Assembly (NCBI GenBank): GCA_023266795.1
Contig: JAHFPI010000083.1
Location: 1 to 7,998 of the forward strand
Length of the DNA stretch: 7,998 bases
Source of the DNA: Rhodospirillales bacterium
GTDB taxonomy: Bacteria; Pseudomonadota; Alphaproteobacteria; Micavibrionales; UBA2020
Reading direction: 5' to 3'
The notes below the pieces were generated by a model. It worked only from the letters and a program-made list of their open reading frames with translations, was not told the origin of the DNA and searched no databases. Made by a program: the position numbers and the translations under genes. How positions within the stretch are numbered: position 1 is the stretch's first letter; every line of letters starts with the position of its first letter. Positions 1 to 4,930 of this stretch are shown piece by piece.

Positions 1-52
1 TTCATTCCGAAATGGATGTAGGTTATTTGACATTATTTAGCGAGAGAAGTCT

Positions 53-865
53 ATGGAAGCACACCCAGATCCGGCACAGCTGCTGCAATGGTACGCAGAG
101 ATCGGCGTTGATGAAGCGATAGGGGATGCCCCCGTCGACCGGACATATATTCCGGAAAAAGTTGCCGTCCTCCCTATGGCTAAACCCGTCCCTGCCACGC
201 TTACACCCGAAGTTCCCACCGCCCCTCCGCCCGTTGCAGGCGCCATCGAAGCCCTAAAAGAGGCCAAAGCCTTGGCGGCAGGCGCGAAAACAATCGAAGA
301 ACTCCGGATAGCGCTGGAAAATTTTCAGGGGCTCGCCCTGAAACGCACCGCCACGCAGATGGTTTTTGCCGACGGCGTCCCTACCGCCAGAATCATGCTA
401 GTCGGCGAAGCCCCCGGCGCGGACGAGGACCGGATAGGCCGCCCCTTTGTCGGCGCCAGCGGGCAACTGCTGGACAAAATGCTGGCTGCCATCAACCTGA
501 ACCGCGAGGAAAACGTCTATATCACCAATGTGATCAACTGGCGCCCCCCCGGCAACCGCACCCCGACGGATGCGGAAGTGGTGCTGAGCCTGCCTTTCGT
601 GCAGCGGCATATCGAGCTCGTCAACCCTGCCGTGCTGGTATACGTGGGCGGCGTGTCGGCCAAGGCGCTGCTCCAGACCACGCAGGGCATCACGAGCCTG
701 CGGGGGAAATGGCTGAATTATGCTCCGGCGGGACTGAAACAACCCATCCCCTCGCTGGCAATATTCCACCCCTCCTACCTCCTCCGCCTCCCCGCCCAAA
801 AACGGCTGGCCTGGGAGGATTTGCTCATGCTGAAGGCCAAATTGCAGGAATTAGGCGTCGTTTGA
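53..865 (+). CDS. Family-4 uracil-DNA glycosylase lacking all cysteines
   Basis: A 270-residue protein of the family-4 uracil-DNA glycosylase group, which removes uracil from DNA to start base-excision repair in the cytoplasm. Visible motifs are GEAPG at residues 118-122 (motif A, followed by ADEDRIGRPFVG), TNVINWRPPGNR at 158-169, and HPSYLLR at 239-245 (the motif B histidine region). Residues 1-32 form an N-terminal block (LLQWYAEIGVDEAIG) like that of alphaproteobacterial members, joined to the catalytic domain by a proline/alanine linker at about 41-62. The ATG at 53 is preceded by a purine-rich ribosome site (GAGAAG, 44-49). The oddity is that the protein contains no cysteine. Family members normally bind a 4Fe-4S cluster through four. 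Leu94 (FQGLALK) and Ser179 (VLSLPF) sit where I would expect two of them. The family call is firm, but activity without the cluster is unproven. The gene is separated from the ankyrin operon by a promoter and need not be co-regulated with it. Confidence 0.93.
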   Translation: MEAHPDPAQLLQWYAEIGVDEAIGDAPVDRTYIPEKVAVLPMAKPVPATLTPEVPTAPPPVAGAIEALKEAKALAAGAKTIEELRIALENFQGLALKRTATQMVFADGVPTARIMLVGEAPGADEDRIGRPFVGASGQLLDKMLAAINLNREENVYITNVINWRPPGNRTPTDAEVVLSLPFVQRHIELVNPAVLVYVGGVSAKALLQTTQGITSLRGKWLNYAPAGLKQPIPSLAIFHPSYLLRLPAQKRLAWEDLLMLKAKLQELGVV

Positions 866-873
866 GATATTAG

Positions 874-902
874 TTGACATAATATATGTCAATCGCTATT
901 AT
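874..902 (+). promoter_or_regulatory. sigma70-type promoter of the ankyrin operon with overlapping palindromic operator
   Basis: A perfect -35 box TTGACA (874-879) and a 5/6 -10 box TATTAT (897-902) are separated by exactly 17 bp. Transcription should start near 908-910 and leave a leader of about 25 nt before the GTG at 934. The -35 box forms the left arm of a perfect 8-bp inverted repeat with a 3-bp centre, TTGACATAATATATGTCAA (874-892). Its position, filling the -35 box and most of the spacer, suits a repressor dimer site, but the regulator is unknown and not in this window. The palindrome is not followed by a T-run, so it is not an intrinsic terminator for the upstream gene. Confidence 0.75.
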
Positions 903-918
903 GGCCAGAACCGTTTTT

Positions 919-933
919 AGGAGGTCTGGTCAC
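919..933 (+). promoter_or_regulatory. Strong ribosome binding site that fixes the ank1 start at GTG 934
   Basis: AGGAGGT (919-925) lies 8 nt upstream of GTG 934 and is the best Shine-Dalgarno match in the window. The stretch GAGGTCTGGTCACGTG (921-936) aligns with AAGGTCTGATCACATG at the later ank gene starts, placing GTG 934 exactly where they have their ATG. The in-frame ATGs at 886 and 901 fall inside the promoter (in the palindrome and in the -10 box), so neither can be translated from the predicted transcript. Confidence 0.8.
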
Positions 934-1707
934 GTGATTCCCGATACGCTGAAAAGCCTGTTCAATCTGCGCCCGTCCCAGGAAGAAGTGGACTACTTTG
1001 TCCGTGTCGCTGCGGGCACGGGATTCAGCTACGATGCCCAAAAGTTTTTGAAAAAATACAAATCCTACGTTGACGCGAAAACCATGGGCGGCATGACGGC
1101 GCTTATAGCGGCGGCGACACGCGACCACAGGGATATAGCATGGCTGCTGCTGAGCCACGGCGCGGCTGTTGACAAGAAAGACAATTACGGCATGACGGCC
1201 CTGCTCTGGGCACTGGATCAAAAACACGCCGACATGGCAAGGCTGCTATTGGGAGAAGGAGCATCCCCCGACCAGAAAAATAATTTCGGCGCAACGCCCC
1301 TGATGCAGGCGGCGTATGATGGAGAAACAGAAATAGTCCGTATAATGCTCAAAAAAACCGCTTCTATTGATGCGCAGGACGACGAGGGCGGAACGGCCCT
1401 GATGTACGCAGCAGCAGCCGGAAAATGGGAAATTGTGGAACTGCTGCTGAAGAAGGGCGCCAACATTTCTCAGTGTGCCGAAGCCGGCCATACCGCCCTG
1501 ACAATTGCACGCGCCGGAAGCAGCCCGGAAACGACGGCAGTACTGGAACAATGGACAGAGAAGAATAAACAACGTCTTGCAGAAAAAGAAACTGCCTCGG
1601 CAGAACAACAGAAAGAGCAAGCCCTGAGAGACACCGATTTCTCCGGCGGCCTAAAAAAACCCATTCCAGCCGTCCGCCCATTCAAACTTCCGTCCCATAA
1701 GGTCTGA
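934..1707 (+). CDS. Ankyrin-repeat protein ank1 (first of five paralogues)
   Basis: From GTG 934 the protein has 257 residues. An N-terminal helical cap (about 14-51, SQEEVDYFVRVAAG...FLKKYKSYVDAK) is followed by four clear 33-residue ankyrin repeats (52-84, 85-117, 118-150, 151-183) with TALIAAA / LLL-x-x-GA signatures, a degenerate fifth (184 to about 210), a Gln/Glu/Lys-rich helix, and the shared tail (232-257, DTDFSGGLKKPIPAVRPF). No signal peptide or transmembrane segment is present, so it should be cytoplasmic unless exported by a non-Sec route. Ankyrin domains bind proteins; no catalytic domain is present. It is promoter-proximal and followed after 4 nt by ank2, suggesting translational coupling. 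An upstream start at ATG 886 (273 residues) would add an N-terminus absent from its paralogues and is disfavoured. The specific function is unknown. Confidence 0.9.
   Translation: MIPDTLKSLFNLRPSQEEVDYFVRVAAGTGFSYDAQKFLKKYKSYVDAKTMGGMTALIAAATRDHRDIAWLLLSHGAAVDKKDNYGMTALLWALDQKHADMARLLLGEGASPDQKNNFGATPLMQAAYDGETEIVRIMLKKTASIDAQDDEGGTALMYAAAAGKWEIVELLLKKGANISQCAEAGHTALTIARAGSSPETTAVLEQWTEKNKQRLAEKETASAEQQKEQALRDTDFSGGLKKPIPAVRPFKLPSHKV
1627..1704 (+). other. ank1 copy of the conserved C-terminal tail
   Basis: These 26 codons encode RDTDFSGGLKKPIPAVRPF followed by KLPSHKV. This is the copy whose second GLK-K lysine and prolines use the codons aaa, ccc and cca, different from the other copies, which shows the peptide rather than the DNA is conserved. 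Confidence 0.85.
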
Positions 1708-1716
1708 TCACATGGT
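1699..1716 (+). repeat. Intergenic junction repeat, copy 1 (ank1/ank2)
   Basis: AAGGTCTGATCACATGGT spans the last Lys and Val codons of ank1, its TGA stop, a 4-nt gap (TCAC), and the ATG-GT start of ank2. AAGGT also serves as the Shine-Dalgarno sequence for ank2. The match to copy 3 extends to 20 bp, with one extra T on each side. Confidence 0.85.
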
Positions 1717-2671
1717 TTCCGGTGCGCTGCAACAATCATTTAACGGGCCAGATCGAGGGGAAGTGAACGCCTTCTTTAATGCCGTCAACTGCGGCGATAA
1801 TGCAACCGTCGCAAAGTTTCTTGATCAATACAGCGCCTACGTTGATATAAGACATCCCGAAGGCGGAACGTCCCTGATATGTACGGCGAAATGCGGCCGT
1901 GGTTACACAGGGACGGCAAAGCTACTGCTGGAACATGGCGCCGATATCAATAGAACGGATGAGTGCGGCAACACGCCCCTGATATTGGCCGCCATGAACG
2001 GGCACAGCGACTTGGTGACGCTTCTGCTGGAGAAAGGCGCTGATGCCGCTGCGAAACAATACACCGGCAAAACAGCCCTGATAATGGCCCAGCAATATAG
2101 ACAAGCCGGAACGGCGGCGGCGCTGGTGGAATGCGCCAATCAACAACATGGGCAGCAGTCAAAAAACACCCCCAGCCAGAAAGAACTGGATAGCTTCATT
2201 CAGGTTACCGCAAGTTGCGGGGATGACGCCGGTGTCATAGATTTCCTTGATAAATACCCCGCCGCCGTGAATGAAAAAAGCACCGTGACGGATATGGGCA
2301 TGACCGCCCTGACGGCAGCAGCCTCCTACAACCATCCCCGAACAGTAAAACTGCTGCTGGAAAGAGGCGCCGGTGTTAACGAAAAAAACGGCTGGGGCGA
2401 TACGGCTCTGATATATGCCGCGCTGCATGACTACACGGATACGATGCAGCTCCTGCTGGAAAACGGCGCTGATATCGATGCAAAACGGCAGGACGGCAAG
2501 ACGGCGCTGGCAATAGCGCAGGGGGGTAATATGGGCGGGGCTGTCGTTGTACTCACCAGATGGGCCGAAAAACAACGCGCGCAGTGGCTGAAAGAAACGG
2601 ATTTTTCCAAAGGCCTGAAAAGACCCATCCCCGCATCCCGTCCCTTCAAACCTTTGCCCCGAAAGGTCTGA
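1712..2671 (+). CDS. Ankyrin-repeat protein ank2, apparent fusion of two units
   Basis: A 319-residue protein built from two consecutive cap-plus-ankyrin units and a single C-terminal tail. Unit 1 has the starter MVSGALQQSFN, a cap (about 15-50, VNAFFNAVNCGDNATVAKFLDQY) and repeats at about 51-83, 84-117 and 118-147. Unit 2 begins at about 151 with KNTPSQKELDSFIQV, a second cap (to about 195, FLDKYPAAVNEK), then repeats at about 196-227, 228-260 and 261-293. The tail is at 294-319 (ETDFSKGLKRPIPASRPF). The end of unit 1 (TALIMAQQYRQAGTAAALVECA) matches the last repeat of ank4 (TALMMAGEHRQPGTAALLARWA), which there leads directly into the tail, so the inner tail appears to have been lost in a fusion. 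There is no signal peptide or membrane segment. The start is fixed by the junction repeat, 4 nt after the ank1 stop. Function unknown; protein binding is the only supported activity. Confidence 0.92.
   Translation: MVSGALQQSFNGPDRGEVNAFFNAVNCGDNATVAKFLDQYSAYVDIRHPEGGTSLICTAKCGRGYTGTAKLLLEHGADINRTDECGNTPLILAAMNGHSDLVTLLLEKGADAAAKQYTGKTALIMAQQYRQAGTAAALVECANQQHGQQSKNTPSQKELDSFIQVTASCGDDAGVIDFLDKYPAAVNEKSTVTDMGMTALTAAASYNHPRTVKLLLERGAGVNEKNGWGDTALIYAALHDYTDTMQLLLENGADIDAKRQDGKTALAIAQGGNMGGAVVVLTRWAEKQRAQWLKETDFSKGLKRPIPASRPFKPLPRKV
2591..2668 (+). other. ank2 copy of the conserved C-terminal tail
   Basis: Encodes KETDFSKGLKRPIPASRPF followed by KPLPRKV. It carries two conservative replacements relative to the consensus (Glu for Asp in DTD, Arg for the second Lys of GLKK), which keep the charge pattern. 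Confidence 0.85.
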
Positions 2672-2680
2672 TCACATGGT
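2663..2680 (+). repeat. Intergenic junction repeat, copy 2 (ank2/ank3)
   Basis: The same 18 bp as copy 1, again covering Lys-Val-stop, the TCAC gap and ATG-GT. Flanking bases diverge on both sides. Confidence 0.85.
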
Positions 2681-3869
2681 AAACGCGCTGAAAGATTCGT
2701 TTAATTATACGCCCCCGAAGCAAAAGATGGTGGCTTTCTTCAGGGCCGTCTCCAGCGGGGATACGGCGGCCATTGAAAAATTTCTGGATGAATATCCGGC
2801 AGCCCTCGATGCGGGCATTGCCGCGCATGAATACCGCGACATTACGGCATTGATATATGGGGCGGCGACAAAGGGGCGTACGGATACGGCGAAATTGCTG
2901 CTGGAGCGGGGCGCAACAGTCGATGCAAAAGACAACGCAGGCCACACCGCGCTATTATGGGCGGCAAGATGCGGGTATACAGATCTTGTAAAGTTTCTGC
3001 AGGGAAAAGGCGCCGCTATTGATGCAAAAGACAACGCAGGTCGCACCGGCCTGATGTGGGCCGCCGAGCGAAGAGATAAAGACATGGTGGCATTGCTGCT
3101 GGATAGCGGCGCAAACATTAATGAAAGAGATAACTTTGGCGATACGGCCCTGACGTATGCGGCGGAAGGCCAAGACGAGGACATCGTGGCCCTTTTGCGG
3201 GAAAAAGGTACGCCGGAAACCCCCGCGAACAGAACCGCCCTGAGCCTCATGGTTGATGCCGTTAAAAGAGGGTATCCGGCAACCATCGCAAAACTTCTGG
3301 ATGAACACGGTGCTGCCATCATCAATAACAGGGATATTCATGGCTGGACGCCCCTGTCATGGGCCGCGCGGATGGGGCAGAAAGACACGGTGCAGCTATT
3401 CCTGGACCGGGGCGCCGACATTAACATGATTGACGGCTATTGCATGACGGCCCTGATACAGGCGGCGGCATACAAGCATAAGGATATTGTCGAATTGCTG
3501 CTGAAAAATGGCGCCAGCACCAAAGGCAAAGACAATGCAGAGGGCATGACAGCGCTCATGTGGGCCGCACAGGGCGAAGATGGAAGCCGGGACATTGTCA
3601 AACTGCTGCTCGAAGGCGGCGCAGCCACCGGCGAAAAAGATAATGAAGGCAGGACGGTTATGACGGTTGCCAAAAATCATGACCATCCGGAAATAGTGGA
3701 ACTGCTGGAAAACTGGATAGAGGAAAGGAAACAACACCTTTTTGCCGAACGAAAAAGACGGACGGAGGAACGGCGCGCCAAGTGGTTAAGGGATACGGAT
3801 TTCTCCAGTGGATTGAAAAAGCCCATCCCCGCGCGCCGCCCCTTCAACTTTTCACCCCGTAAGGTCTGA
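2676..3869 (+). CDS. Ankyrin-repeat protein ank3, longest of the five
   Basis: A 397-residue protein: starter MVNALKDSFN, cap (about 13-50, MVAFFRAVSSGDTAAIEKFLDEYPAALD), ankyrin repeats at about 53-87, 88-120, 121-153 and 154-185, then a second cap-like helical segment at about 186-220 (LMVDAVKRGYPATIAKLLDEHGAAI). Further repeats follow at about 221-253, 254-287, 288-323 and 324-345. A strongly charged helix (about 346-371, rich in Arg/Lys/Glu) leads into the tail (372-397, DTDFSSGLKKPIPARRPF). Repeats 1 and 2 share a 20-bp identical DNA segment exactly 99 bp apart, pointing to recent duplication of a single 33-residue repeat. No signal peptide or transmembrane segment is seen. It starts 4 nt after the ank2 stop with AAAGGT as the Shine-Dalgarno sequence. 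It probably offers the largest binding surface of the set; partner unknown. Confidence 0.92.
   Translation: MVNALKDSFNYTPPKQKMVAFFRAVSSGDTAAIEKFLDEYPAALDAGIAAHEYRDITALIYGAATKGRTDTAKLLLERGATVDAKDNAGHTALLWAARCGYTDLVKFLQGKGAAIDAKDNAGRTGLMWAAERRDKDMVALLLDSGANINERDNFGDTALTYAAEGQDEDIVALLREKGTPETPANRTALSLMVDAVKRGYPATIAKLLDEHGAAIINNRDIHGWTPLSWAARMGQKDTVQLFLDRGADINMIDGYCMTALIQAAAYKHKDIVELLLKNGASTKGKDNAEGMTALMWAAQGEDGSRDIVKLLLEGGAATGEKDNEGRTVMTVAKNHDHPEIVELLENWIEERKQHLFAERKRRTEERRAKWLRDTDFSSGLKKPIPARRPFNFSPRKV
2922..2941 (+). repeat. 20-bp direct repeat within ank3, copy A
   Basis: GATGCAAAAGACAACGCAGG, encoding DAKDNAG at the end of one ankyrin repeat. It is identical to 3021-3040, and the copies are 99 bp apart, exactly one ankyrin repeat. 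Confidence 0.85.
3021..3040 (+). repeat. 20-bp direct repeat within ank3, copy B
   Basis: Identical to 2922-2941 and in the same reading frame. A looser match encoding GKDNAEG occurs near 3525-3545. Confidence 0.85.
3789..3866 (+). other. ank3 copy of the conserved C-terminal tail
   Basis: Encodes RDTDFSSGLKKPIPARRPF followed by NFSPRKV, the copy closest to the consensus. It is preceded by a basic/acidic helix ending in AKWL, comparable to AQWL before the ank2 and ank4 tails. Confidence 0.85.
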
Positions 3870-3878
3870 TCACATGGT
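3861..3878 (+). repeat. Intergenic junction repeat, copy 3 (ank3/ank4)
   Basis: The same 18 bp as copies 1 and 2. The next junction (ank4/ank5) does not carry it, so the identical block is limited to the ank1-ank4 part of the operon. Confidence 0.85.
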
Positions 3879-4416
3879 TACCGCTACGCTGCAAGCATCG
3901 TTTAACAAACCCAGCCAGCAAGAGCTGGACGCCTTCTTCGACGCCGCCGGCGACGGGAATAATGCGGTTGTTGCAGAATTTCTGGATAAATACCCCAGCG
4001 CCGCCGATGAGAAAAATGGCGGCAGGACGGCGCTGGTATGGGCGGCAATGTTCGGGCGCACGGAGACGGCAAAACTGCTGCTGAAGAATGGCGCTGACGT
4101 TAACGGGAAGAATGAACACGGCATGACAGCCCTGATGGCGGCGGCAGCGAATGGATACAAGGACCTGGTGGAGCTCTTGCTGTATCAGGGGGCCGATATG
4201 GATGCCAAAAAACACACCGGCGAAACAGCCCTGATGATGGCGGGAGAACATAGGCAGCCCGGAACGGCAGCACTGCTGGCGAGATGGGCAGAGAAACAAA
4301 AAATGCTGCGCGAGGAGCAACGCGCGCAATGGTTGATTGACACCGATTTTTCCACAGGTCTGAAAAAGCCCATCCCCGCACGCCGTCCCCTCAACTTTTC
4401 GAATGGGGTGAAATGA
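3874..4416 (+). CDS. Ankyrin-repeat protein ank4, short single-unit form
   Basis: A 180-residue protein that may represent the basic unit of the array: starter MVTATLQASFN, cap (about 12-47, ELDAFFDAAGDGNNAVVAEFLDKYPSAAD), ankyrin repeats at about 49-80 and 81-114, a terminal partial repeat (115 to about 138), a charged helix (RWAEKQKMLREEQRAQWL), and the tail (155-180, DTDFSTGLKKPIPARRPL). The last seven residues (NFSNGVK) depart from the usual SPRKV ending. The gap to ank5 is only 1 nt, unlike the 4-nt gap elsewhere. There is no export signal of the Sec type. Its closest relative inside the window is ank2, whose inner repeat resembles the ank4 terminal repeat. Function unknown. Confidence 0.92.
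   Translation: MVTATLQASFNKPSQQELDAFFDAAGDGNNAVVAEFLDKYPSAADEKNGGRTALVWAAMFGRTETAKLLLKNGADVNGKNEHGMTALMAAAANGYKDLVELLLYQGADMDAKKHTGETALMMAGEHRQPGTAALLARWAEKQKMLREEQRAQWLIDTDFSTGLKKPIPARRPLNFSNGVK
4336..4413 (+). other. ank4 copy of the conserved C-terminal tail
   Basis: Encodes IDTDFSTGLKKPIPARRPL followed by NFSNGVK. The core is intact, but the final Pro-Arg-Lys-Val is replaced, so the essential part of the motif probably ends near the RRP(F/L) segment. Confidence 0.82.
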
Positions 4417-4417
4417 C

Positions 4418-4930
4418 ATGGATGCAACTGCCAAGACATCCCTCGAAGAACCGGAAAAACCGCTGGATTTCAGGCAGGCCATCGCTGACGGCGACAATGC
4501 GGCTGTCACGGATTTTTTAAACAGGTATCCTGATGCGCTCGACAGGATGGACGGCGTCGGTTTAACGCCGTTAATGACTGCCGCATGGTGTCAAAATCCC
4601 GCGACGGTGAAATTGCTGCTGGAGAGAGGCGCTGATGTAAATAAAAAAAGTTTTTCCGGCTGGACGGCACTGATGGTCGCAGCCGTAACAGGAAACAAAG
4701 ATATAATAGAGATGCTGCTCGAAAGGGGTGCGGATATAGGGGTAGTAAACACAGATGGCAGGACAGCCCTGACATATGCTTCCTCTCGCGATGCTGAAGT
4801 AGTTGAGTGGCTAAAACATTGGCCGCAAATAAAGCGTGCTCGTTTTCTGCATGACTCGGATTTCTCCAAAGGGCTGAAAAAGCCTATCCCCATGCGCCAC
4901 CCTTTCAAAATTTCGCCGCGCAAACCATAG
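4418..4930 (+). CDS. Ankyrin-repeat protein ank5, most divergent and last in the operon
   Basis: A 170-residue protein with a cap (about 15-45, LDFRQAIADGDNAAVTDFLNRYPDALD), two good ankyrin repeats (46-78, 79-111), a terminal partial repeat (112-144, ending QIKRARFL) and the tail (145-170, DSDFSKGLKKPIPMRHPF). It lacks the MV-x-A-L-x-x-SFN starter of ank2-ank4 and begins MDATAKTSLEEPEKP instead. It starts 1 nt after the ank4 stop, with GGGGTG (4405-4410) as a likely ribosome site inside ank4. No signal peptide or membrane helix is present. The retained tail shows it belongs to the same set. The lost junction repeat and starter suggest it is the oldest copy or lies outside the recently recombining block. 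Function unknown. Confidence 0.91.
   Translation: MDATAKTSLEEPEKPLDFRQAIADGDNAAVTDFLNRYPDALDRMDGVGLTPLMTAAWCQNPATVKLLLERGADVNKKSFSGWTALMVAAVTGNKDIIEMLLERGADIGVVNTDGRTALTYASSRDAEVVEWLKHWPQIKRARFLHDSDFSKGLKKPIPMRHPFKISPRKP
4850..4927 (+). other. ank5 copy of the conserved C-terminal tail
   Basis: Encodes HDSDFSKGLKKPIPMRHPF followed by KISPRKP. It survives in the most diverged gene of the set, the strongest single sign that the tail is under selection. Confidence 0.84.

Noticed and set aside
27..40. TTGACATTATTTAG upstream of the glycosylase, similar to the left half of the ank operator
   Set aside because: There is no right arm and no -10 box at suitable spacing before the ATG at 53. The likeness (TTGACAT plus AT-rich bases) is within what a -35-like sequence gives by chance.
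886..933. N-terminal extension of ank1 (MSIAIMARTVFRRSGH) as a signal or targeting peptide
   Set aside because: It overlaps the promoter elements, is absent from the paralogues, and lies upstream of the predicted transcription start.
2705..3325. 206-codon minus-strand frame opposite ank3, and similar antisense frames opposite the other ank genes
   Set aside because: Their serine/alanine-rich periodic sequence is what the repeated ankyrin codons (ctgctgctg, gcggcg) give on the other strand. They have no independent start signals or motifs.
1699..3878. Repeated 18-bp junctions as a CRISPR array or site-specific recombination sites
   Set aside because: The spacing follows whole genes (about 960 and 1200 bp), and the repeats coincide with stop and start codons. 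No cas, integrase or invertase gene is present.
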